Assembly (NCBI GenBank): GCA_964016105.1
Contig: CAXHEX010000004.1
Location: 1 to 64,000, forward strand
Length of the DNA: 64,000 nucleotides
Reading direction: 5' to 3'
Origin: Ketobacter sp964016105
GTDB taxonomy: Bacteria; Pseudomonadota; Gammaproteobacteria; Pseudomonadales; Ketobacteraceae
In this document: piece after piece, positions 6,985-14,915 of the stretch
Numbering within the stretch: the first letter of the stretch is position 1
How the letters are laid out: each line of letters starts with the position of its first letter
Made by a program: the position numbers and the translations under genes
The notes under the pieces: generated by a model
What the model was told of the DNA's origin: nothing
Databases searched by the model: none
The model's input: the letters and a program-made list of their open reading frames with translations, nothing else

Positions 6985-9453
6985 TTAAAAATTGTACTTC
7001 AAGCTAGCTACTACGGTTCGAGGCGGGCCATAGGCTGACTCAACTACACCCAACACATCCAGCTGATTGAATCCACCGATGACGTACTCTTTGTCGCCCA
7101 GATTGCTGACGGTAATAGCAGAGTCGAAATCCGAGTTCATCATGTTTCGCCAATCAAATCGCAGGTTTGCCACGGAGTAGGGTTTAACCCGCATAGCTTC
7201 ATAGGCGTAGGCCCGCAGATTGTCATCGGCTATGGTAATGGGATATTGAGACGGTATGGCGAAGTTCACCATCCTATCTTGCCAGTAGAGAGAGCCACTG
7301 AGGGTCATTTCACCCAGCTCTACACTGGTGGGCAGGGTATAAGATGCTGACAGGGTGGTGCTGTATCTGGGGGTAAAGCCAAATGCATCGCCTGAAGCAT
7401 CCACTGTGGTTAAGGTGTTAGTATTTGGTATACGAACATCCGCGATCCATTCGTCGTAACTGGCATCCACGTGGGCGTAGCCTAAGGACACGATTAAGTC
7501 GTTGGTAATTGCCCAGGTGGCGTCGATCTCAACGCCTTGAATGGTGGCAGAGGCAGCATTAATAGTGCTGGTGGCAAGATTGTTGCCGCTTTGCACGGTT
7601 ACGGTTTTTTGGATGTCCTCATAGTCTTGAATATACGCCGCAATACTGGTGCGTAGTGAACCCCATTCTGCTTTATGGCCTATCTCGTAGGTGATAACGG
7701 TTTCTTCATCAAACGGTTTCAGTGTTTCGTTATCTGTGCCACGAAGGTTAAAGCCTCCTGAACGATAGCCTGTTGAAATGCTGCCGTAGAACAAGGTGGT
7801 GTCATCGGGGGTGAAACTGACAGACAGTCGACCCGTTGGTGATGAAAAGTCTTCACTTTCTTCGCGCTCGCAAGGTGTTGGAGTATTTCCGGCTTCGTCC
7901 TTAACCGCACACTCAAGTTGGTCGGTAACCAGATTGAATGCCAAAGGTGGCGTGGGCGCTGCTTGTAATTGGTTTCTCACCACTACGGTGCGTTCATCCC
8001 AGCTTTGTCGCAGTCCTAGAGTGACCGCCCACTCTTCATTAAAGTGATAGGTTGCTTCACCGAATAGGCCATATGCAGTGTTTTCAACATCACCCACAGG
8101 GGAAGACTGGAAAATTCGCACTGGCAGCTGCGGTGCCGGTGGCGCTCCAGTAGGAATGAACCCAGAAAACACCTGCGTTAAACCGGTTTGTGAGGCTTCC
8201 ATCTGGTACCAGTATGCGCCAGCGATCCACTCTATGTTGTCTGAAGATCCCAAAAACTGCAGTTCATTGCTGATTTGTTCAGCTTCAATTGCTTCACCGC
8301 CCTGGGGATTCCTTGTTACGGGCTGGCCAAAATCACCCAACCCATTTGAGTTGATAGAAAATGGTGTTCCGTCGGCGTCCACTGTGCGGCTGGTTTCCAC
8401 TTCGCGATAGCCAAGGATGTTTTTAACTGACAGGTTGTCGCTTAAATCGAACTCGGTGATATTAGAGGCAAAGGTATTTTCTACCGATTCCCGTCCCAAC
8501 GTATCGATTTCCACCTCGTGTGCGGATCGACCGGCCTGTCTCTCGACAGCGTCAGTGAAGGCGCCGGTCTGGTTGTAAGCTGCCTGAATTAGCCCCCCAA
8601 TTTGCAATGGCGCAAAACCGGAAATCACCGGTACCCGAGATTTCATATCGTTTTCGTCATAGGCCAGCGTGGTCAGCGTGGAGAACGTATCGGTTTCGTA
8701 GTTCATGCCGATGCGGATGCCTTTGGAATCTTCATCCCACAGGTCTTCGCCTGCCAGCTCGTTGGTTCCCACCACTTCCTGGTAGCCATCCCTTTGTTGT
8801 GCACGACCGGCAATTCGGAACTGCAGGTTATCGTTTACGGGCAGATTCACCGCGCCTTCAAACCCTTTCAAATTGTAATTACCCGCCTTTATTTGCAGAT
8901 AGCCTTCCTGTTCGGTGGAGGGTGCCGCTGGAGTAATAAGCAAAGCACCACCGGTGGTATTGCGGCCAAATAATGTACCTTGGGGGCCTTTGAGGATTTG
9001 AATATTAGCCAGATCATAGAAGGCCAGGTTGGTGCCTTGAGAGGGTGTCATGACCACATCATTAAAATAGATGGGTATGGATTGGTCCAGAGACAAGGTG
9101 GTGTCCGTGGGGCGTTGGCCTCGAATCGCTACGATGGGTGAGTTGGAGCTGGTGCCGGTATTGGAAATGCTGACGGCGGGAACTTTACTGGCCAGGCTTT
9201 CCATTTCCACCACGTTTTGCTTTTCCAGGTAGTCGGCGCCCATAACCGTGATGGCAATGGGCACATCTTGGCTGCTTTCTTCCCGGCGCCGAGCGGTCAC
9301 AGTAACTTCTTCCAGTACTTTGGCCTTGTTATCCGCAGTTTCGTTTTCTTCTGCAGCCACTGGGCTGCTAACCGTCGTTGCCAAGGCAGAAGCGATGGCC
9401 ACCGTTAAGAGTTTAAGCTTCGGTTGGAATGGAGTGGGTTCGCAATCACGCAT
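6985..9453 (-). CDS. TonB-dependent receptor
   Basis: An 822-residue outer-membrane receptor. It has a signal peptide (about 1-34, SALATTVSSPVAA), a TonB box-like segment LEEVTVTARRREESSQDVP (about 47-65) and a plug domain with the GPQGTLFGRNTTGGALLI segment. A 22-strand-type barrel follows, ending in a short motif with terminal Phe (ASLKYNF). The plug and box are of the type common in marine and sphingomonad receptors for diverse organic ligands, so iron-siderophore uptake should not be assumed. It is followed on the same strand by the complete ton operon. The 733 bp upstream are non-coding and carry repeated and inverted motifs that may control it. Confidence 0.92.
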   Translation of the reverse strand: MRDCEPTPFQPKLKLLTVAIASALATTVSSPVAAEENETADNKAKVLEEVTVTARRREESSQDVPIAITVMGADYLEKQNVVEMESLASKVPAVSISNTGTSSNSPIVAIRGQRPTDTTLSLDQSIPIYFNDVVMTPSQGTNLAFYDLANIQILKGPQGTLFGRNTTGGALLITPAAPSTEQEGYLQIKAGNYNLKGFEGAVNLPVNDNLQFRIAGRAQQRDGYQEVVGTNELAGEDLWDEDSKGIRIGMNYETDTFSTLTTLAYDENDMKSRVPVISGFAPLQIGGLIQAAYNQTGAFTDAVERQAGRSAHEVEIDTLGRESVENTFASNITEFDLSDNLSVKNILGYREVETSRTVDADGTPFSINSNGLGDFGQPVTRNPQGGEAIEAEQISNELQFLGSSDNIEWIAGAYWYQMEASQTGLTQVFSGFIPTGAPPAPQLPVRIFQSSPVGDVENTAYGLFGEATYHFNEEWAVTLGLRQSWDERTVVVRNQLQAAPTPPLAFNLVTDQLECAVKDEAGNTPTPCEREESEDFSSPTGRLSVSFTPDDTTLFYGSISTGYRSGGFNLRGTDNETLKPFDEETVITYEIGHKAEWGSLRTSIAAYIQDYEDIQKTVTVQSGNNLATSTINAASATIQGVEIDATWAITNDLIVSLGYAHVDASYDEWIADVRIPNTNTLTTVDASGDAFGFTPRYSTTLSASYTLPTSVELGEMTLSGSLYWQDRMVNFAIPSQYPITIADDNLRAYAYEAMRVKPYSVANLRFDWRNMMNSDFDSAITVSNLGDKEYVIGGFNQLDVLGVVESAYGPPRTVVASLKYNF

Positions 9454-9529
9454 TAGTTGTCTCCCTGATCCTAATAATGTTTTTGTTAGGTGTTTTTTGA
9501 TTATGACCTTGCTGGCTTCCGAGACGATT

Positions 9530-9545
9530 TTTGTCCGGACATATT
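9530..9545. repeat. Copy 1 of a 16-bp repeated motif (TTTGTCCGGACATATT)
   Basis: This copy contains the perfect 10-bp palindrome TGTCCGGACA at 9532-9541. It differs by one base from the copy at 10139-10154, and both are followed closely by TGTGG. It lies 77 bp before the receptor start codon, a plausible operator position. Confidence 0.55.
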
Positions 9546-9920
9546 GTGGCGAAGGTGTGGGTGATTTTTTGGTTCATCGAGAATGACTTCATGATTCTTA
9601 TTGTTGTTATTTTGGTCAACTGCGAAGGTGTAAAGTTACAATCGCGATTGTCAGATTAAATCGAATTTATCCGATCATTCATTGCTAGGCAATAGCGGTT
9701 CGAGTGATTTGGCCTATTTAAAGCCAATTCGTTAAAAAAAGTGGGTTTACCCTCAAATTATTGTTTTTTATATTGAATTTGGGGTGCCAGCATTCTCCAT
9801 ATTGAACAAAATAGCCGACTTTATGAAACAATAGATAAGCCTTTAGTCATTATTTTGTGCCGCTCAGGTCAAAAAGTAGACGTAAGTTGAGGCTCGTGTT
9901 TACGCTCTCCTGGAGTGTTT

Positions 9921-9963
9921 TTTGAGCAAGAAATGAGGTTTGGCGGTGTTGATCTTGCTCAAA
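9921..9963. repeat. 11-bp perfect inverted repeat
   Basis: TTTGAGCAAGA (9921-9931) and TCTTGCTCAAA (9953-9963) are perfectly complementary, with a 21-nt spacer. No T-tract follows. It could be a regulator site or an RNA stem; about 220 bp separate it from the SDR stop codon upstream on the minus strand. Confidence 0.5.
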
Positions 9964-10138
9964 CATAAGCGCGTGACTGAGGAGTTTTGGGTTTGGTCTT
10001 GCCATGACATGATCTGTTTTTGTCAGGGGTATTTTCCTGGCTCGCCGCTCCTGGTGAACAATTAATCCTCTGTTTCGGGAGGGTAATTTGCCTTTGGGCG
10101 CATGTCATTTACCTGTGTGACGTTAACTTGAGCTCAGG

Positions 10139-10154
10139 TTTGTCCGTACATATT
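10139..10154. repeat. Copy 2 of the 16-bp repeated motif (TTTGTCCGTACATATT)
   Basis: It matches the copy at 9530-9545 at 15 of 16 positions; the change breaks the inner CCGG to CCGT. It sits 32 bp past the end of the SDR gene. Confidence 0.5.
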
Positions 10155-10186
10155 ACTGTGGTCTTGCCCGGTTTCAGGATTGAGGG

Positions 10187-11074
10187 TCAGGTTGAGGGGG
10201 AAAGCCCTGTCATGGCCAGGCTCACGTCCCAGAGTCGCCGAGCGGTTGCTTGGTCTTTGGCCTTTTTTGCCATACGGGCTGGTTTGCTGTTGGAGAAATA
10301 GCTTCCAGTTACTGATGCGACATCGGGTGAGCTTGCTAAGTAGACGCTGGTCTCTGCGCCCTTTTGCGGCGTGATGAGGAAGGGCCTGACCCATTGAATG
10401 ATTTTTTTGCCGATCCCTGACTCATTGTTCTGTCCAAATCCACTGCGCACGGCCCCTGGGTGCAAGGCGTTCGCGGTGACTCCGGTTCCCTCAAGCCGTC
10501 GTGCCAGTTCCTGAGTGAATAAAACGTTGGCTAATTTCGCCTGATTGTAGGCGTGTAGTTCGGTGGAGCGAACTTCGCACTGGAGGTCATTGAAATCAAT
10601 TTTACCTACCCAGTGAACAATGGAAGATACCGTAATAATTCGAGCAGGCGCCGATGCCTTAAGCAGGTCCAAAAGTAAATGGGTTAGTAAGAAATGGGCC
10701 AGATGGTTGGTGCCAAAAGTCATTTCGAAACCGTCTTTGGTGAGCAGTCTGTCCTTGTACATGCCTCCGGCATTGTTCACCAGTACGTCTAAGCTGTTGG
10801 TCTTAGCCTTCACCTGTTCTGCCATATCGCGCACAGAGTCAAGATCACTGAAATCACTTTCAACGAACTCAACCTGGTGGTTGCCGGTGCTTTCTTTAAT
10901 GGCCGCCACCGTGCGGGCTCCTTTTTCTGGGTTACGGCCGTGGACAAAGACCCGTGCCCCCATAGACGCCAGCGCCTCCGCTGTTTTCTCACCCACGCCA
11001 TTGGTGGCCCCGGTCACCAATACGGTTTTACCTGTCATGGAGTTACTAGAGGAGTTGTTAACTGCTGTTGTCAT
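10187..11074 (-). CDS. SDR family oxidoreductase (retinol dehydrogenase-like)
   Basis: A 295-residue classical short-chain dehydrogenase/reductase. The NAD(P)-binding TGATNGVG motif is at about 21-28, the structural NNAG follows near residue 100, and the catalytic Ser (ITVSSIVHW) and YNQAK (Tyr-x-x-x-Lys) lie downstream. The slightly long C-terminal part (VTGSYFSNSKPARMAKKA) is typical of retinol dehydrogenase/WWOX-like SDRs acting on hydrophobic alcohols or ketones. The gene stands alone, divergent from the DUF4397 lipoprotein gene with 137 bp between the chosen starts. The physiological substrate is unknown. Confidence 0.9.
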   Translation of the reverse strand: MTTAVNNSSSNSMTGKTVLVTGATNGVGEKTAEALASMGARVFVHGRNPEKGARTVAAIKESTGNHQVEFVESDFSDLDSVRDMAEQVKAKTNSLDVLVNNAGGMYKDRLLTKDGFEMTFGTNHLAHFLLTHLLLDLLKASAPARIITVSSIVHWVGKIDFNDLQCEVRSTELHAYNQAKLANVLFTQELARRLEGTGVTANALHPGAVRSGFGQNNESGIGKKIIQWVRPFLITPQKGAETSVYLASSPDVASVTGSYFSNSKPARMAKKAKDQATARRLWDVSLAMTGLSPST

Positions 11075-11211
11075 GGAAAGAAACCCTATATTAATTTTAT
11101 TGTTTTCACATTTCGTTCACGGTGGCTTCACGACCCGTTGACGGAGAGGGCTTTAAGGTTTGCAGCGAACCAATGGAGGTAGAAGCCTCACCAACCAAAT
11201 GGAGAATAAAA

Positions 11212-12639
11212 ATGAAGCCATCAAAACTGACAAAAATGGCGGTTGCAGTGAGCAGCTGTCTAGCCCTAACCGCCTGTGACGAAGACTCTATAAGGGACGC
11301 GTTATTTCCCAAAGGGGAGCTGCGAGTGATCCATGCCTCTCCCGATGCGCCCCCGGTTAACATCTTGCTGAATGGTGATGAAGCGATCGCCGACCTGGAT
11401 TACGCCCAAAGCACGGGCTTCACCAAGCTTAAGCCTGGCAGTTATGACATTCAAGTGGAGGGTATTATACCTGGAGGCAATGCCACTGTTATCGACGTGC
11501 CTGGATTTGAAATCACCAAAGAGTCCAGCCCCACGGTGATTGCCGTAAATACAGTATCCAGCATTGAGCCCATTGTGGTGGAAGAGTCCGCAAGTACCCC
11601 CGAAGACAATCAGGTGGCCCTTGTGGTGGCTCACGCAGCACCGGTGGCAGGTGCTGTTGACGTTTACCTGACCGCACCTGGAGACGATATCAGCGGTTAC
11701 TCTCCCGCGTTCAGTTTTGACTACAAAGGCAGCGTGGACGCTGGAGCTCTTGACGTGGGCGAGGTGGAGATCCAGGTGGCCATTGGCAGTACGGTGGTAT
11801 ACAACTCCGGTGCTGTTGATCTCACTGCCTTCGCTGGTCAATCTATCATGATAGTTGCACTTAACAGTGAAAATGAAACCGAGAACAGCGCGGCTCCCAT
11901 TAAGCTGTTGGTGGCCACAGATGAAATGGGCTTGGAACTGAAGGACGCCGACACAACTGCGGCAGCGCGGGTGGTACATGCCTCACCGGATGCGGCGGCG
12001 GCCGCCGGTGGTGCGGTGGAAGTGTTTGCCACCAGTGCTGCGTTGGGCACGGACCCAGTGGAACTGATTGATGGTTTCGATTATGCCGATGTGGTGCCTG
12101 CCACCGACAGCTATGCTCAAGTGCCCCAGGGCGCCTACACTTTTGATGTGGCCCCGGACACAGATATGATTGGCGACAGCGTATTCACATCTAATGCTGT
12201 ACATCTTATGGCTGGTGATGAGTATACAGTTATTGCCCTTGGCAGAGTATTGGGCAGCCCAGGTTTTAGTTTGCTGCCCGCGGAAGATGACAACCGCGCA
12301 ATTGCCACTCAGGGTAGTGTGAAGCTGACCCACGCGGCCCCTGCAGCGGGTGTGGTGGACGTGTACGTCACAGCTGGAGGCGAGTACACCACGGCAGATA
12401 TTGAAGCGGGCATGGTGTCTGAACCCTTGATCGCCGGTTTTGCTTTTGGCGATGCCACCGATTACGTAGCCATTGCCCCCGGGAGTTATGACATTCGAGT
12501 GGTGGCCGGTGGTAGTGTCGCCATTAATGTGGAAGGGTTAGATGTGATGGGCGGCGATGTGCTGCATGCTATTGCGCGGGGGCCAAGTGAGCCTTCTGGT
12601 TCCATTGCTGACTTCGGTGTGATTCTATTGAGCAAGTAG
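11212..12639 (+). CDS. DUF4397 repeat lipoprotein
   Basis: A 475-residue envelope lipoprotein. Start chosen at the ATG at 11212, which has GGAG at 11201 and begins a clear lipoprotein signal with lipobox LTAC (Cys22). An upstream GTG at 11122 would bury this signal. Asp at +2 after the lipid Cys is the inner-membrane retention signal in E. coli, so a periplasm-facing inner-membrane anchor is possible. The mature part has four DUF4397 units opening with RVIHASPDAP, LVVAHAAPVAG, RVVHASPDA and KLTHAAPAAG. DUF4397 modules are beta-sandwiches of unknown function found in surface proteins. A hairpin separates it from the following histidine kinase gene. Confidence 0.85.
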   Translation: MKPSKLTKMAVAVSSCLALTACDEDSIRDALFPKGELRVIHASPDAPPVNILLNGDEAIADLDYAQSTGFTKLKPGSYDIQVEGIIPGGNATVIDVPGFEITKESSPTVIAVNTVSSIEPIVVEESASTPEDNQVALVVAHAAPVAGAVDVYLTAPGDDISGYSPAFSFDYKGSVDAGALDVGEVEIQVAIGSTVVYNSGAVDLTAFAGQSIMIVALNSENETENSAAPIKLLVATDEMGLELKDADTTAAARVVHASPDAAAAAGGAVEVFATSAALGTDPVELIDGFDYADVVPATDSYAQVPQGAYTFDVAPDTDMIGDSVFTSNAVHLMAGDEYTVIALGRVLGSPGFSLLPAEDDNRAIATQGSVKLTHAAPAAGVVDVYVTAGGEYTTADIEAGMVSEPLIAGFAFGDATDYVAIAPGSYDIRVVAGGSVAINVEGLDVMGGDVLHAIARGPSEPSGSIADFGVILLSK

Positions 12640-12660
12640 AGCCTAACAGGGTTCGTGACG

Positions 12661-12691
12661 GAGCCTCCCTCTTGGTTGATTGGGGAGGCTC
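12661..12691 (+). terminator. Hairpin between the DUF4397 gene and the histidine kinase gene
   Basis: GAGCCTCCC (12661-12669) pairs perfectly with GGGAGGCTC (12683-12691), starting 22 bp after the DUF4397 stop. No immediate T-tract follows, though TGTTTTC comes about 10 bases later. It probably ends or attenuates the lipoprotein transcript. It also argues that the kinase is translated from a start downstream of the hairpin. Confidence 0.5.
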
Positions 12692-12726
12692 TAGCGGGGG
12701 CTGTTTTCAAGCTTAGAGAGAAAAAG

Positions 12727-14010
12727 TTGAAGCGTAGCGCGATCAATAAAAAACTGCTTAAAATCTTTTTGATGCAGCTTCTGCTTGTGAGCGGTGTGAC
12801 CGTGGGCGGCGTATTGGCAGCCGCTCTTATTGCCGAGGAGGTTCTCGTCAATCAGGCGTTGCAGGGAGAAGCGGAATTCTTCTGGCAACGTTACAGCGAG
12901 GACCCCAGCGCATCGCTCCCCAATTCCCTCAATCTTCTTGGGTATCTGGCTCGCGACGGTGATATGGAATCCGTTCCCCAGTGGTTGCATGACAAACCCA
13001 TGGGAAAGAGTCGAGCTAGACATAATGGCTCCAACCCCATTGTGCATTTGTCCCAAAACAACAACGACACTTTGTTTTTGGTGTTTAACGAGCAGCAGGT
13101 GACCCGTTTGTCTTTTTTCTTTGGCATTCTGCCTCTCACGCTGGTGCTGCTGGTGATGTATGGAGTGGCGTATGGGATTTATCGGCAAGCCAAAAACGCT
13201 ATTTCACCGGTTCAGAAGCTTGCCGGGGAAATGCGCAATTGTGATGTAAACGGGGCTGCCCCCACGTTGGATTTGAACGATCCCGTGTGGAATGCAGATG
13301 AAGAAACCTACGTGTTGGTGGATGCCATTAATGGCTTTACCCAGCGCGTGCAACAGCTGGTAGAGCGAGAGCGTAATTTCACTCGCTACGCCAGCCATGA
13401 GCTGCGTACGCCTTTAACTGTTATAAAAGGTTCGGTGGCAAATTTAGAGCGACAAAATCTTGGTTCAAATGCCGGTAAGCATATCTCAAGGATAAGGGAC
13501 ACAGCAGACGATATGGGCCAACTCATCGAAGTGCTGTTGGAATTAGCTCGTGAAACAAGATATTCGGCCGATCCAGAACCCATTCAAATCAATGATCTGA
13601 TCGAACTGTTAGTGGAAAGACACAACGACTTGCACCGCCCCCATGGCGTTGCCGTAGTGGTAAAGCATTTAGGCCTATTGCAAACCCACTGCCCCCGTAA
13701 GTTGGTGAGCATCCTGGTGAATAACCTAATCAATAATGCCCAAGCCTATACACCCCAAGGCCAGATTGATGTGATTATTACCTCCACTGGATTTTCAGTG
13801 GTGGACACTGGGTTGGGTATTGCCAAGGACGATGTGGAAAAGATATTCGCGCCATTCTTTCGTGCTAACTGCCAAACGGAAAAGGGGTTTGGATTAGGGT
13901 TGGCCATTGTCGATAAAATTTGCAATGAATTGGGTTGGAAAATATCCGTGAGTAGTGAGTTAGGTAAAGGAACCACCTTCACTGTGACCACTAAGGCGGA
14001 GCCAGTTTGA
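12727..14010 (+). CDS. Sensor histidine kinase
   Basis: A membrane two-component sensor kinase of about 427 residues. Two membrane helices (about 14-36 and 128-151) enclose a periplasmic domain of about 90 residues. The catalytic core shows the H-box with phospho-accepting His224 in FTRYASHELRTPL, the N-box NNLINNAQAY, the G1 box VVDTGLGIA and the G2 box FGLGLAIV. Start chosen at TTG 12727 because AGAGAG lies just before it; a GTG at 12655 is in frame but would put the hairpin at 12661-12691 inside the coding region. It converges on the response regulator gene and their coding ends overlap by 20 bp. Confidence 0.88.
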   Translation: MKRSAINKKLLKIFLMQLLLVSGVTVGGVLAAALIAEEVLVNQALQGEAEFFWQRYSEDPSASLPNSLNLLGYLARDGDMESVPQWLHDKPMGKSRARHNGSNPIVHLSQNNNDTLFLVFNEQQVTRLSFFFGILPLTLVLLVMYGVAYGIYRQAKNAISPVQKLAGEMRNCDVNGAAPTLDLNDPVWNADEETYVLVDAINGFTQRVQQLVERERNFTRYASHELRTPLTVIKGSVANLERQNLGSNAGKHISRIRDTADDMGQLIEVLLELARETRYSADPEPIQINDLIELLVERHNDLHRPHGVAVVVKHLGLLQTHCPRKLVSILVNNLINNAQAYTPQGQIDVIITSTGFSVVDTGLGIAKDDVEKIFAPFFRANCQTEKGFGLGLAIVDKICNELGWKISVSSELGKGTTFTVTTKAEPV

Positions 14011-14701
14011 ACCCCTGGCCTGGAATCGTTTGCAGCATGGGTTCAGTGAAAGGTTTATCAATGGCTTGGCGAAGTTTATATAAATGGCTGCGCAGTGTAT
14101 CGCTGTCGGGCAATGCGTCGCCCCATAGCTCTTTTTCTATGGCTTCCCGAGTGACCAGTTTAGGTGACTCCCGCATAAGCACTTTCAATATTCTGAAGCA
14201 GGTGGGGGAAAGCTGTATGGATTTGCCTTCCCTTGCGACGGAGAAAGTGGCGGGGTCTAAAAGCAGTTCGCCCACACTTAACTGGCCGGGTACCAGTTCG
14301 CCCCGTTGCCGGCGAATGACGGCTACCAGACGCGCAGCCAACTCAGGCAGGTCAAACGGTTTCACTAAATAATCGTCCGCGCCTTTCTGAAACCCATCCA
14401 GTTTGTCCTCGAGCTGATCGCGAGCAGTGAGCATAATGATGGGGGTATCCAGATTAATTTCTCTACGCAGTCGCTGGCAGAGTTCTAACCCGTCCAGCCC
14501 GGGCAGCATGATGTCTAAAATAATGGCGTCATAGCTTTGGGTCTTAGCCAAATGCAGTCCGCTCAAACCATCACTGGCGTAATCCATCTCAAAACCAACG
14601 CTGGATAAAAAATCCAAAACCGTTTCTGCCAACGGGTGGTGATCTTCTACCAGTAACACAGTGGCGTTTTCTACTACCAAGTTCTGCTGCACAGAATCCA
14701 A
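13991..14701 (-). CDS. OmpR/PhoB-family response regulator
   Basis: A 236-residue response regulator. The receiver domain (about 13-128) has acidic residues LLVED, phospho-acceptor Asp63 in DIMLPGLDG and Lys114 in DYLVKPF. A winged-helix DNA-binding domain follows (about 140-232), ending in IPGQGFKL. It is the likely partner of the histidine kinase, although the two genes face each other with a 20-bp overlap of their 3' ends rather than forming an operon. Its own promoter region is shared with the divergent fatty-acyl-AMP ligase gene (214 bp), a plausible direct target. Confidence 0.9.
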   Translation of the reverse strand: MDSVQQNLVVENATVLLVEDHHPLAETVLDFLSSVGFEMDYASDGLSGLHLAKTQSYDAIILDIMLPGLDGLELCQRLRREINLDTPIIMLTARDQLEDKLDGFQKGADDYLVKPFDLPELAARLVAVIRRQRGELVPGQLSVGELLLDPATFSVAREGKSIQLSPTCFRILKVLMRESPKLVTREAIEKELWGDALPDSDTLRSHLYKLRQAIDKPFTEPMLQTIPGQGFKLAPP

Positions 14702-14915
14702 TCGCTCTTGTTATGTTGTTGCCCTGATTATGGCGTTGGATACAGTCCAAGCGCAACTGTTCAGTAATACGCCGTGTATACATCTGGACACAAATTGTCA
14801 CTGTTTTCTGCTTACTTCCTTGTCCTCAGATTGGTTAAATGGTGGTTCTGCGTTGACCGTTGGGCAGGCGGCCAATAACAAAAAAAACAAAGAGCCGAAT
14901 CAGGAAGTCACTCAC

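Larger units (their letters stand above)
9454..10186. other. 733-bp non-coding region upstream of the TonB-dependent receptor
   Basis: No reading frame in this stretch has coding character on either strand, and it is more AT-rich than its neighbours. It contains two near-identical 16-mers, at 9530-9545 and 10139-10154, and an 11-bp perfect inverted repeat at 9921-9963, listed separately. It should hold the promoter of the receptor gene (start codon at 9453). The length is unusual for this otherwise compact window, so a regulatory or RNA function is possible but not shown. Confidence 0.6.

Noticed and set aside
7796..8973. Several plus-strand frames inside the TonB-dependent receptor
   Set aside because: They lie fully opposite a well-supported receptor gene and have no ribosome-binding site or recognised motif.
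10020..10301. A 93-codon plus-strand frame crossing the SDR 3' end
   Set aside because: Short, no domain, overlaps the supported SDR gene by over 100 bp; composition is not coding-like.
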